Made by a program: the position numbers and the translations under genes. From NCBI GenBank assembly GCA_036677505.1, contig JAVBWK010000010.1, positions 1 through 64,000 on the forward strand: a stretch of DNA of 64,000 bases, in the 5' to 3' direction. The notes beneath the pieces are model-generated. The model did not search any database, was not told the origin of the DNA, and was given only the letters and a program-made list of their open reading frames with translations. This document shows positions 51,845-59,812 of the stretch, one piece after another (the stretch's first letter is position 1; each line of letters opens with the position of its first letter). Source of the DNA: UBA2227 sp036677505 (GTDB taxonomy: Bacteria; Bacillota_I; Bacilli_A; Erysipelotrichales; Erysipelotrichaceae).

Positions 51845-51871
51845 AATACTTTCACATTTGTTAATACAAAT
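51845..51871. promoter_or_regulatory. operator candidate upstream of the GRE promoter
   Basis: ATTTGT-TAAT-ACAAAT (51856-51871) is a perfect 6-bp inverted repeat with a 4-base centre, close to the shape of GntR/HutC operators. One base away and next to the -35 box is the decamer TGAAAGTATT (minus strand, 51854-51845), which recurs at the divergent promoter. Confidence 0.55.
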
Positions 51872-52009
51872 ATTTAAAATTATAAACATTCCTGGCAAAT
51901 CGTGTTTTTTTATGATGATTTTTGATGAAATTAGGCGATCGTTGTCAGAAAATGAAAGAAAATTGTGTTTAAACTTAAAAAACAGCGATTTTCTGCGACA
52001 TAAATTGTC

Positions 52010-52062
52010 AAATTATGATAATTTATGAAAGTATTTGCAACTAAAATTTTCTGTGCTATAAT
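52010..52062 (+). promoter_or_regulatory. promoter and operator of the PMI-fusion/nanE operon
   Basis: TTGCAA (52035-52040) and TATAAT (52057-52062) are 16 bp apart. Just upstream lie the decamer TGAAAGTATT (52026-52035) and, one base before it, the 15-bp palindrome AAATTATGATAATTT (52010-52024). The order palindrome, 1 bp, decamer, -35 is the same as at the divergent GRE promoter. Confidence 0.7.
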
Positions 52063-52089
52063 GACTTTAGAATTAAACGGAGGGCTCTT

Positions 52090-53835
52090 ATGAGTGAAAA
52101 TAAATACAGACCCAACCCGCTGATCGAGATACAATCAGTCACTTCCGGGATTGCTTCCGGTTTTGATGAAATTCGTAAAATAATTAAAAACGAACTGAGA
52201 GGCAAACGTTTCATAGCTGTCGAAACGTATCCCGGAACTTATAAATCTTCGTTGATTGAAGGGCTCAAACAAGAGTTTGACCATGTCTTCGATACTGATC
52301 AAGTCATGTTTTCAAATGAAAAACTCAATGACATCTTATATGATGATTTGACAGATGACCGGGTATTTGGCCGTCTGACACATAAAAAAATCGAGCATAT
52401 TACTGATAATATCAAGTTTTCTGAGTTAGTGGAAAAGTTAAGCGAAACAAGCGGTAAAATCCTGTTGATCGGATTTGGTTCAAGCCGATTGGCAGAAGAA
52501 GCCTGCGTTATCTTTACAAGTGTTACGCGTTGGGAAATCCAGATGCGTTTCAGAAATAAGTCGATGGACAATTACAATGCCGGCAACTTCGGTGAAGATC
52601 CGCTGCGAATGTTTAAGCGGGGATACTTCGTTGACTGGCGGATTGCGGATAACTATAAGGACTCCATATGGTCCAAAGTTGACTATGTGATGGATACTGA
52701 TGTGACCGATCAGCCCAAACTATTGTCGAAAGAGCTTTTCATGAAAGCTTTGTACGAAGTGGTTAACAAACCGTTCTCGATGGTCCCGTATTTCGATCCG
52801 GGGGTATGGGGCGGACAATGGATGAAAGAAAAATGCAATCTTAATCCGGATAAAACCAATTATGCCTGGTCGTTCAACGGTGTTCCGGAAGAGAATGCCT
52901 TGACCATACGAATTGGCGATCGCTATATGACTTTCCAAGCCATGGATGCGGTCATGCGCTATCCGAGAGAGCTGATGGGCGAATTGAATGTTGCCCGCTT
53001 CGGAAGAGAATTCCCAATCCGATTTGACTTTTTGGACACGATGGAAGGCGGACATTTGTCCTTGCAAGTCCATCCGGTCACAGACTATATACAACGTCAG
53101 TTTGGCATGCATTATACCCAAGACGAATCCTATTACATTCTCGATGCCAAAGAAGATGCCCATGTCTATCTCGGTGTTAAAAACGGGGTAAAACTGGATG
53201 ATCTGATGCACGATCTGCGCTTGGCAGATTCGGGTGAAAAGTTCTTTGATGATGAAGTGTATATCAATAAGATTCCGGCAAAGAAACACGATCACTTTTT
53301 GATCCCGGCAGGAACGATCCATTGTTCCGGCCGCAACTCAATGGTCTTGGAAATCAGTGCCACTCCGTATATCTTCACATTTAAAATGTGGGACTGGGGA
53401 CGGTTGGGCATGGATGGCATGCCTCGTCCGGTCCACTTGGCTCATGCTGAGAAAGTGATCGATATCAAGCGTGATACCGATTGGGTTTATAATCAATTGG
53501 TCAACGATGTTACCCTGCTGAATGAAGAAGAAGATTTCAGGCAGGAGCGCACGGGTCTTCATGAATTGGAATTTATCGATACAGTGAGAACCTGGTTTAC
53601 AAAACCGTTTGATCTGCCCATCGGACATACCGTCCACGAGCTGATGTTGGTGGAAGGTGAAAGAGCGACGATCAAGAGTAAGAAAAATGCTTTTGCTCCA
53701 TTCGATATCTTTTATGCGGAATGCGTGATCATTCCGGCAACACTTGACGAAATCACGGTCATACCGCACAATAACAGTAAACATGCTTTGATTCATGCAT
53801 TTGTCAGAGGTACTAAGAAGACAAAAAAGAGATAA
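52090..53835 (+). CDS. fusion of degenerate P-loop domain and class I mannose-6-phosphate isomerase
   Basis: A 581-residue two-domain protein. Residues about 1-225 resemble a uridine-kinase-like P-loop fold but the Walker A position reads ETYPGTYKSS (45-54), lacking the glycine before the lysine, so ATP use is doubtful. Residues about 228-575 are a type I phosphomannose isomerase: LSLQVHPVTDYIQ near 328-340 and GTIHCSGRNSMVLEIS near 409-424 hold the metal residues. ACGGAGGG precedes the start. With nanE directly downstream, it may pass hexose phosphates between epimerase and isomerase steps. The N-terminal role is unknown. Confidence 0.85.
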   Translation: MSENKYRPNPLIEIQSVTSGIASGFDEIRKIIKNELRGKRFIAVETYPGTYKSSLIEGLKQEFDHVFDTDQVMFSNEKLNDILYDDLTDDRVFGRLTHKKIEHITDNIKFSELVEKLSETSGKILLIGFGSSRLAEEACVIFTSVTRWEIQMRFRNKSMDNYNAGNFGEDPLRMFKRGYFVDWRIADNYKDSIWSKVDYVMDTDVTDQPKLLSKELFMKALYEVVNKPFSMVPYFDPGVWGGQWMKEKCNLNPDKTNYAWSFNGVPEENALTIRIGDRYMTFQAMDAVMRYPRELMGELNVARFGREFPIRFDFLDTMEGGHLSLQVHPVTDYIQRQFGMHYTQDESYYILDAKEDAHVYLGVKNGVKLDDLMHDLRLADSGEKFFDDEVYINKIPAKKHDHFLIPAGTIHCSGRNSMVLEISATPYIFTFKMWDWGRLGMDGMPRPVHLAHAEKVIDIKRDTDWVYNQLVNDVTLLNEEEDFRQERTGLHELEFIDTVRTWFTKPFDLPIGHTVHELMLVEGERATIKSKKNAFAPFDIFYAECVIIPATLDEITVIPHNNSKHALIHAFVRGTKKTKKR

Positions 53836-53850
53836 TTTCGGGGAACAGCG

Positions 53851-54555
53851 ATGAACATTGACGCTCTTAAGGAACAGCTCAAAGGAAAACTGATCGTATC
53901 GTGTCAGACCTTTGATGGTGAGCCGATTCACGGCGAGGGCATCGCTGTCAAGATGGCGCAATGTGCCAAGTGGGCAGATGCGGCAGGCATTCGGGCAAAT
54001 GAACCGAAGAATGTTGCCGATATCAAAGCGGCAGTCGGATTGCCGGTCATCGGCATATGGAAAGTCGTAAAACCGGAGTGTGATGTGTACATCACGCCGA
54101 CCATGGATGCCGTGGATGCTTTGATTGAGGCAGGAAGCGATATCGTGGCTTTGGATGCGACCGACCGTATCTCGCATGATGGGCGTAAGGCGTATGAGCT
54201 GATTGCGGATATAAAGAAAAAATATCCGGATATGCCGGTCATGGCTGATATATCAACCTTTGATGAAGGGGTCAATGCCATCGCTTGGGGAGCTGATTTC
54301 GTCGGCACGACCTTAAGCGGATATACGAAACATTCGATCAAAACGGATGGACCGAATTTCGAACTGATTGAGAAACTGTGCGAACGCTTTAAGAACAAAG
54401 TGATTGCGGAGGGCAAGATCAACTGTCCGCAAGAGGCGGTCCGTTGTATAGAGTTGGGGGCATTATGTGTCGTTGTCGGAGGTGCCATTACCCGTCCGCA
54501 TCTGACAGCCCAACGGTTTGTTTCGTTTTTAAAGGAGGCACAAGTGAATGAATGA
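53851..54555 (+). CDS. nanE: N-acetylmannosamine-6-phosphate 2-epimerase
   Basis: A 234-residue TIM-barrel epimerase that converts ManNAc-6-phosphate to GlcNAc-6-phosphate, the substrate of NagA at 43231. IVSCQTFDGEPIHGEG near 15-30, IRANEPKNVADIK near 48, WKVVKPECDVYITPT near 70-84 and the catalytic Lys/Asp region VALDATDR near 109 match the family; EGKINCPQEA near 190 and VVGGAITRP near 210 bind phosphate. Start 15 bases after the fusion gene; it overlaps the SIS gene by 8 bases. No sialate lyase is in the window. Confidence 0.93.
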   Translation: MNIDALKEQLKGKLIVSCQTFDGEPIHGEGIAVKMAQCAKWADAAGIRANEPKNVADIKAAVGLPVIGIWKVVKPECDVYITPTMDAVDALIEAGSDIVALDATDRISHDGRKAYELIADIKKKYPDMPVMADISTFDEGVNAIAWGADFVGTTLSGYTKHSIKTDGPNFELIEKLCERFKNKVIAEGKINCPQEAVRCIELGALCVVVGGAITRPHLTAQRFVSFLKEAQVNE

Positions 54556-55267
54556 TGTGAAGAACTATGTTCAATCAACGATTGACCAAATTTATAAAAC
54601 ACAAGTAACTAACATTGCTGAGGCCGCAAAACTGACGGCGGATGCATTTGAAAAGGGTCATAAAATATTTGTGACCGGCAGCGGACATTCCCATACGTTT
54701 TCGGAAGAACTGTATGGCCGGGCCGGAGGATTGGCTTTCTTTGTACCGATGCTGACCAGCGAGCTGACATTGGTGGAACATCCGACCAAAAGCACGTTTG
54801 TCGAACGTCTGCCGGGATATGCGGCGATTCTGTTTGAACTTTACGGATGCAAGAAGGATGATGTGATCCTGATTGCTTCTAATTCCGGAAGGAATGCCTA
54901 TCCGGTTGAGATGGCTTTATTGGCAAAAGAGGCCGGACTGAAAGTCGTGGCAGTGACCAATGTGAAGCATTCGATGGCGACTGCATCCAGACATCCCAGT
55001 GGCAAGCGGCTGTTGGAACTGGCGGATGTTGTCATCGATAACTGTGGTGAGTTGGGCGATGCAGCCTACCATGTCGATGGTGTGGAAGCTGCGGTCGGAC
55101 CTACTTCATCGGTGTCTAATGCGATCATCGCTTTGTTATATACAGTTGAAATTACGCGTCTGTTACATCAGCGCGGTATCGAGCCTCCGGTATTTGTCAG
55201 TGCCAATGTTGATGGCGGATTTGAAAAGAATGAAAAATACATGCGGCAGTACGCCCGTCTGTATTAA
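54548..55267 (+). CDS. SIS-domain sugar isomerase family protein
   Basis: A 239-residue SIS protein, paralogue of the one at 38784-39554. FVTGSGHSHTFSEELYGRAGG near 40-60 and IASNSGRNAYPVEMALLAKEAG near 113-134 are the phosphosugar loops. It overlaps nanE by 8 bases with AAGGAGG as ribosome site, so its substrate is likely an amino-sugar phosphate in the ManNAc/GlcNAc route. Confidence 0.9.
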   Translation: MNDVKNYVQSTIDQIYKTQVTNIAEAAKLTADAFEKGHKIFVTGSGHSHTFSEELYGRAGGLAFFVPMLTSELTLVEHPTKSTFVERLPGYAAILFELYGCKKDDVILIASNSGRNAYPVEMALLAKEAGLKVVAVTNVKHSMATASRHPSGKRLLELADVVIDNCGELGDAAYHVDGVEAAVGPTSSVSNAIIALLYTVEITRLLHQRGIEPPVFVSANVDGGFEKNEKYMRQYARLY

Positions 55268-55281
55268 CCGGGAGGGACGTT

Positions 55282-55611
55282 GTGACGCAGAAAAAAAGAG
55301 TAAATCCCCGAAAGACCGCCGGACGGCTTGTCATCGATACGTTTAAACAAGCGAAAGCCTTGGATGAAAAGTCGGCACAGCCGGCGGAAATATGCAAAGA
55401 TTTACCGCTGTCGAGCACGGTCATCGCCTATACGATCACCAATATGATGGAAGATGATATTTTGATCAAAACAGATGATAACCGGTTTTATTTCAGCCAG
55501 GAGAATTGGACGAAATTTGAGAAGCGGTTTAATCGGATTTATTGGATCTTGCTAGGGATTCCCATCGGGTTGACGATTCTGTTTATGATTCTCAATGCAT
55601 TGATAAAATAA
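55282..55611 (+). CDS. winged-helix protein with C-terminal membrane segment
   Basis: A 109-residue protein starting at GTG, with GGGAGGG 6 bases upstream. Residues about 15-80 look like a winged helix (TAGRLVIDTFKQAKALDEKSAQPAEICKDLPLSSTVIAYTI spans it), and residues about 85-106 are a hydrophobic membrane segment. Membrane-tethered DNA-binding proteins of this size are uncommon. Function not known; it may regulate or link the flanking operons. Confidence 0.65.
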   Translation: MTQKKRVNPRKTAGRLVIDTFKQAKALDEKSAQPAEICKDLPLSSTVIAYTITNMMEDDILIKTDDNRFYFSQENWTKFEKRFNRIYWILLGIPIGLTILFMILNALIK

Positions 55612-55619
55612 CATTACAG

Positions 55620-55648
55620 TTGAGTTATCAGAGCGTTAGGGGTATTAT
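55620..55648 (+). promoter_or_regulatory. promoter of the mannose-family PTS operon
   Basis: TTGAGT (55620-55625) and TATTAT (55643-55648) are 17 bp apart, about 40 bases before the EIIA start. Confidence 0.65.
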
Positions 55649-55659
55649 TTATGTATAGA

Positions 55660-55673
55660 TGTAAGCGATTACA
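55660..55673. promoter_or_regulatory. perfect cre site in the PTS leader
   Basis: TGTAAGCGATTACA matches the CcpA consensus TGWAANCGNTNWCA at every position and is almost fully palindromic. It lies just downstream of the expected transcription start and ends 2 bases before the EIIA ribosome site, a position where CcpA would block transcription. Confidence 0.85.
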
Positions 55674-55688
55674 AGAAGGAGAATGCTC

Positions 55689-56117
55689 ATGAAATATGTG
55701 GTTATGGTAAGTCATGGTGAGTTTGCTCAAGGACTCCGTTCCGCCGTCAGAATGATGACGGGAGAACGGGATGACATGTTCAGTGTTTCTTTAAAGGAGA
55801 ACATGGGAACCAATGACTTTGCCGAAGAATTTAAAAAACTCACTGAGCCTTTTACCGGTGAGGATGAGGTATTGCTGTTTAGCGATATCCTTAGCGGGTC
55901 CCCATTTACGACGTCACTCGATCTTCTCAATCAAAAGGGAATGTTGGGCAGAACGATGGTTTTCACCGGCATGAACATGCCGATGGTACTTACAGCCGTT
56001 TTGATGAAGGATAATCTTGAGGGGGAAGAATTAAAGGAAGTTATCTTAAGTGAAGGCAGAATGGCTGTTACCTTCTTTGATATCAATGCTGTCAAAGAAG
56101 AAGAAGAAATCATATAG
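55689..56117 (+). CDS. PTS mannose/fructose/sorbose-family EIIA
   Basis: A 142-residue EIIA of the mannose family. The phosphorylated His is H9 in VSHGEFAQGL; FSDILSGSPFTTSLDLL near 59-75 is the typical second motif. It takes phosphate from HPr and hands it to EIIB. AAGGAG 7 bases before ATG 55689 fixes the start. First gene of the EIIA-EIIB-EIIC-EIID set. Confidence 0.94.
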   Translation: MKYVVMVSHGEFAQGLRSAVRMMTGERDDMFSVSLKENMGTNDFAEEFKKLTEPFTGEDEVLLFSDILSGSPFTTSLDLLNQKGMLGRTMVFTGMNMPMVLTAVLMKDNLEGEELKEVILSEGRMAVTFFDINAVKEEEEII

Positions 56118-56129
56118 GAGGATAAACTA

Positions 56130-56624
56130 ATGGCAATTACATTTCTTCGCGTTGATGATCGTATCATTCACGGTCAGATTACTACCCGTTGGTCACAGGA
56201 GTATCCGTGTGACGCAATCGTTGCTGTTAATGATATGGCAGCTACCAATCCGGTATTAAAGGCGGCTTTCTTGTCGTCGATCAACAAACCTCTGTACATT
56301 TGGACGTATGCCGAATGGAAAGAAAAATGTGACAAGGTTCTGCAAAGCCAGAAGAATTATTTTTTGATAACAAAAGATCCCAAACTGATGTCAAAGATTT
56401 TGGTCGATGATAAATTTGATCCCGGCGTTCGGGAAGTATGTGTCGGTCCGGCCAATGACCGTCCGGGAGCTACGAAGCTGGGGAATAATCAGTCCTTAAT
56501 GCAAGATGAGGCAGACGCATTCGAAAAGATTCATCAGGCAGGGTATAAGATTTTATTTGCATTGGTCAGGGAAGATGCCATCGGCTACTGGCCAAAATTC
56601 CGTGGATTGTTCGGGTACAAATAG
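56130..56624 (+). CDS. PTS mannose/fructose/sorbose-family EIIB
   Basis: A 164-residue EIIB with the phospho-His H14 in VDDRIIHGQITTRW. It transfers phosphate from EIIA to the sugar during transport through EIIC/EIID. It follows EIIA after 12 bases with TAGGAGG as ribosome site. Confidence 0.94.
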   Translation: MAITFLRVDDRIIHGQITTRWSQEYPCDAIVAVNDMAATNPVLKAAFLSSINKPLYIWTYAEWKEKCDKVLQSQKNYFLITKDPKLMSKILVDDKFDPGVREVCVGPANDRPGATKLGNNQSLMQDEADAFEKIHQAGYKILFALVREDAIGYWPKFRGLFGYK

Positions 56625-56676
56625 GAGTAGTTTGTAACCGTTCATCATAAAAAAACCTAAGGAAAGGGAGGATTTT

Positions 56677-57501
56677 ATGACAATTAGTATTTTTCAGGCC
56701 GTTCTTCTCGCATTTATGGCCTCAATGACTTCAGTCATCGGTGCTTTGGGTACAACGTATTCATGGTATACCTTGAGCCGTCCGTTGGTTGCGTCATTGA
56801 TCGTCGGTATCATTCTTGGTGACATTTCGACATCAATTATGGTCGGTGCTGCTATTCAGATCGTTTACATCGCTTTGGTTACTCCGGGCGGAACCGTATC
56901 GGCTGACTTGCGTGCAGTTAGTTACATCGGTATTCCTTTGGCAGTTATCGCTGTTAAGGGTGCCGGGCTAGATCCTGCTTCGGTACAAGGTGCAGGTCTT
57001 GCAGTTTCAATCGGTGCTTTGGTTGGTACAGTAGGAACCGTTATGTTCTACTCGACCGCCACGATGAACCTTATTTGGCAACAATGGGGTTGGAAATCCA
57101 TCGACAAACTTGCGTACAAGAATATTTACTTAACGAACTTCGTACTCCCGTTAATTTCTCACGTCTTGATCGCATTCATCCCGACATTATTGATTACCGT
57201 CAACGGTGCTCCGTTTGTCGCTAACCTGAAAGAATGGTTACCGATGGATGGCTTCATCATGAAGACATTGTTCACCGTTGGAACCTTACTGCCGGCCGTT
57301 GGTATCGCTATCCTGTTAAAACAAGTAGTTGCTAAACCGACAGACTTGATCGTCTTCTTCTTCGGTTTCACATTGGCCGCAGCATTGAAGATCAACTTGA
57401 TCGGTGCCGCTTTCTTCGGCGGTATGATTGCTTACTTGAACTACAAGATTGTTTTAGCCGGATCTGCCAAGAAAGCAGTAGCTGAAGAGGAGGATCTCTA
57501 A
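56677..57501 (+). CDS. PTS mannose/fructose/sorbose-family EIIC
   Basis: A 274-residue membrane EIIC component. LAFMASMTSVIGALGTTYSWYTLSRPLVASLIVGIILGD near residues 10-48 is the hallmark N-terminal segment, with about seven further hydrophobic stretches. It forms the sugar channel with EIID. GGGAGG precedes it. Specificity within the family cannot be read from sequence. Confidence 0.94.
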   Translation: MTISIFQAVLLAFMASMTSVIGALGTTYSWYTLSRPLVASLIVGIILGDISTSIMVGAAIQIVYIALVTPGGTVSADLRAVSYIGIPLAVIAVKGAGLDPASVQGAGLAVSIGALVGTVGTVMFYSTATMNLIWQQWGWKSIDKLAYKNIYLTNFVLPLISHVLIAFIPTLLITVNGAPFVANLKEWLPMDGFIMKTLFTVGTLLPAVGIAILLKQVVAKPTDLIVFFFGFTLAAALKINLIGAAFFGGMIAYLNYKIVLAGSAKKAVAEEEDL

Positions 57502-57502
57502 G

Positions 57503-58336
57503 ATGAGCGTTAAATTAAGCAAAAAGACTAAAGACAACGCATTTTGGTGGTGGTACCACGGTAACCTGACAGGATTTACGCATCAACACATGCAAACCTT
57601 CGGTTTTATGTGCGCAATGATCCCGGTTATCAAAGAATTGTATCAGGATGACGCTTCTAGACTTCGTTCTTTGAAGACATACAGCCCATTCTTCAACACT
57701 GAACCTCAAATCGGTGCAATGGTTGTCGGTATTGCTGTAGGTTTGGAAGAAGCCCGTGCTAACGGTGCCGATGCGATTGATGATGCTATGATCAATGGTA
57801 TTCGTGCCGGTTTGATGGGTCCGTTAGCAGGTATCGGTGACTCCTTGATCCCGGGTACCTACATTCCTATTTTATTGTCAATCGCATTAGGTTTCTCCAC
57901 CGGCGGTTCCGTCGTTGGTCCGTTATTCTATGCAGCTGTTTACATTTCGACGATGACATTCTTCATGAAGTACATCTTCGATAAAGGTTATGAATTGGGC
58001 GGTCGTGCCGTTGACGTCGTTATCGGCGAACGTGCCACGGCTTTCCGTGAATCCATGGTCATGCTCGGTGCAATCGTTATCGGTTCATTGGCTGCATCCT
58101 GGATCGGCGTTTCTACTGCACTTCAATTCTCATTGGGTGAAGGTAACCCGCCGTTGGTATTACAGAATACCCTGAACAGTATTTTCCCGAATGTATTGTC
58201 GCTTCTGACCGTGTTATTCTGCTGGTGGTTGATGACAAAGAGAAAAATGTCTCCGATTACAGTTATGCTGATTTTGGTCGGTGTCGCTGCTGTCGGCGTA
58301 TTGCTTGGCGTCTTCGATCCGGGTCTGTCGTACTAA
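57503..58336 (+). CDS. PTS mannose/fructose/sorbose-family EIID
   Basis: A 277-residue membrane EIID. HQHMQTFGFMCAMIPVIKELY near residues 25-45 and FFNTEPQIGAMVVGIAVGLEEA near 61-82 are strongly conserved in the family; GPLAGIGDSLIPGTYIPI near 110 forms the re-entrant loop. It starts 2 bases after the EIIC stop. A hairpin with T run follows, before the next gene. Confidence 0.94.
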   Translation: MSVKLSKKTKDNAFWWWYHGNLTGFTHQHMQTFGFMCAMIPVIKELYQDDASRLRSLKTYSPFFNTEPQIGAMVVGIAVGLEEARANGADAIDDAMINGIRAGLMGPLAGIGDSLIPGTYIPILLSIALGFSTGGSVVGPLFYAAVYISTMTFFMKYIFDKGYELGGRAVDVVIGERATAFRESMVMLGAIVIGSLAASWIGVSTALQFSLGEGNPPLVLQNTLNSIFPNVLSLLTVLFCWWLMTKRKMSPITVMLILVGVAAVGVLLGVFDPGLSY

Positions 58337-58350
58337 GATTTGAGTTGTAC

Positions 58351-58377
58351 AAAGCCCTGCTGATAAGCAGGGCTTTT
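58351..58377 (+). terminator. terminator-like hairpin after EIID
   Basis: An 11-bp stem (58351-58361 with 58366-58376), loop GATA, ends in a T run. It lies inside what looks like one operon and may reduce transcription of the downstream small membrane protein and SIS genes. Confidence 0.75.
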
Positions 58378-58396
58378 CTTTCAAGGGGTGAGCAGG

Positions 58397-58714
58397 ATGA
58401 ATCACAAAGAACAAGAACGTTTGAAAACAGAAATTACTACGAAAACGGGCCATATCAAAGCGTTGGGTATATGGCTTCGCAATAGTGTTTTGGTAGCACT
58501 GATTTCCGGAACTTTGGGGTATTGGGGACTCTCGGGAATTCAAGATCGTTTCTTACCCAATATTACCGGTTTGGGCCGTACGATCGTCGGATGGATCGGA
58601 TCAGTGATTGGTGTTGGAGCGCTGATTTTTGCCATACTCGTATACATTGCTATTGTAAACGGACGAAAGCACGTGCTTGAGTTGATCAACACGCTGAAAG
58701 GAGTCAAAAAATGA
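58397..58714 (+). CDS. small membrane protein in the PTS operon
   Basis: A 105-residue protein with two hydrophobic segments (about 20-42 and 60-85) and charged ends. AAGGGG stands 8 bases before ATG 58397; GTG 58388 lies inside that ribosome site. Its stop overlaps the SIS gene start by 4 bases, tying it to that enzyme. I do not recognise the family. Confidence 0.7.
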   Translation: MNHKEQERLKTEITTKTGHIKALGIWLRNSVLVALISGTLGYWGLSGIQDRFLPNITGLGRTIVGWIGSVIGVGALIFAILVYIAIVNGRKHVLELINTLKGVKK

Positions 58715-59793
58715 ATCATGAAATAGAAAAAATGGCTGGTTTCCTTGAAATCACGCCGAAGAAGATTGACGAACTGCTGCTTCGATATGATCAGATTCTA
58801 TCCTTGTTCAAACAGGTTGAATTTGCTAAGAAATCGAATCTGTATTTGATTGGTAACGGTTCTTCCGGAGAAGGTGCGCGCATCGCATCATTTTTAGCAT
58901 TAGATCTCTTTGGCAAGGTACCGTATTGCATCACACCTTATCAATTTACCCATTATTCCTATGGGGCACTGACTGAACATGATATTGTCATTGCGATTTC
59001 ACAAACAGGAACCAGCCATGAAGTGGTTGAAAGTCTGCGTTTGGCAAACAAGGCAAAAGCAATGACGATTGCGATAACAACGATCGCTCAAGCTCCTATC
59101 GCCCAAGTAGCTAAAATACCGGTCGTACTTGAGGAATGTAAGGAAAACGTTGATTATAAGGTCGTCGGCGTTTTGGGTCAGCTCTATGGACTGTGGATGG
59201 TCATTTTGGGCATCGCCTTGGCTAATGGTTTTATCAATGAGAAGCAGGCAGAAGGGTATCTGTTGGAGTTTAAAGATCTGAATCAGTATTATAAACCGAT
59301 CGCAGATGCGGCTTCAACATGGACTATGGAACATATCGACTTTCTTGAACAGTTTTCCAAACTGACTGTTTTGGGCAGCGGAACGCTGACGGAAACTGCA
59401 ATGGAGTTGGCGATCAAGTCGATTGAAGTACAGAACCGCTTTTCAATGGCTGTGGATACAGAAGAGTATCTGCATGGCATTTGCGCGGCTGATCCCAAGG
59501 AAAATCTGGTGATCATGCTTGCGGATATCGAAACGGCTCCTTACAGTAAGAAAGTATATAACGCGATCAAGGAATATGGTCAGCCGGTCGTTTATTTCGG
59601 ACACGATGCTCCGCAAGGAAATCTGTCTGTCAAACTGTTGGATTCTAAATATTTCACTTCTGCCCTGTTCTTCCCTCTGGTTCACGGATTTATCGTTGCC
59701 TGGGCCAAAGCTAAGGATTATGGTGCCGATGGCGCAAAAGTATTTGCTTACTATCAGGAAAAACTGAAAGTTCGAGAAGACATAAAGAAGTAG
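58711..59793 (+). CDS. tandem SIS-domain isomerase/deglycase
   Basis: A 360-residue protein with two SIS domains as in GlmS C-terminus and FrlB/GfrE-F. LYLIGNGSSGEGARIASFLALD near 46-67 and IAISQTGTSHEVVESLRLA near 94-112 form the first sugar-phosphate site; VLGSGTLTETAMELAIKSIEV near 218-238 and ATDAEE-like VDTEEYLHGI near 248 the second. Pairing with a mannose-family PTS is like the Gfr system, where such proteins break sugar-amine phosphates. An isomerase role on glucosamine-6-phosphate-like sugars is the alternative. Confidence 0.85.
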   Translation: MNHEIEKMAGFLEITPKKIDELLLRYDQILSLFKQVEFAKKSNLYLIGNGSSGEGARIASFLALDLFGKVPYCITPYQFTHYSYGALTEHDIVIAISQTGTSHEVVESLRLANKAKAMTIAITTIAQAPIAQVAKIPVVLEECKENVDYKVVGVLGQLYGLWMVILGIALANGFINEKQAEGYLLEFKDLNQYYKPIADAASTWTMEHIDFLEQFSKLTVLGSGTLTETAMELAIKSIEVQNRFSMAVDTEEYLHGICAADPKENLVIMLADIETAPYSKKVYNAIKEYGQPVVYFGHDAPQGNLSVKLLDSKYFTSALFFPLVHGFIVAWAKAKDYGADGAKVFAYYQEKLKVREDIKK

Positions 59794-59812
59794 CCGACGG
59801 CTACTTCTTTTT
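59787..59812. terminator. bidirectional terminator between SIS and glycosyltransferase genes
   Basis: A 9-bp stem (59787-59795 with 59799-59807), 3-base loop and T run on the plus strand. The hairpin overlaps the stop codons of both convergent genes. Confidence 0.75.

Noticed and set aside
53338..54177. 279-codon open frame on the minus strand
   Set aside because: It lies entirely opposite the well-supported PMI fusion and nanE genes and has no recognisable domain; it is a shadow of their codon bias.
53928..54602. 224-codon open frame on the minus strand
   Set aside because: Opposite nanE and the SIS gene, with low-complexity Ser/Ala/Pro composition typical of an antisense shadow.
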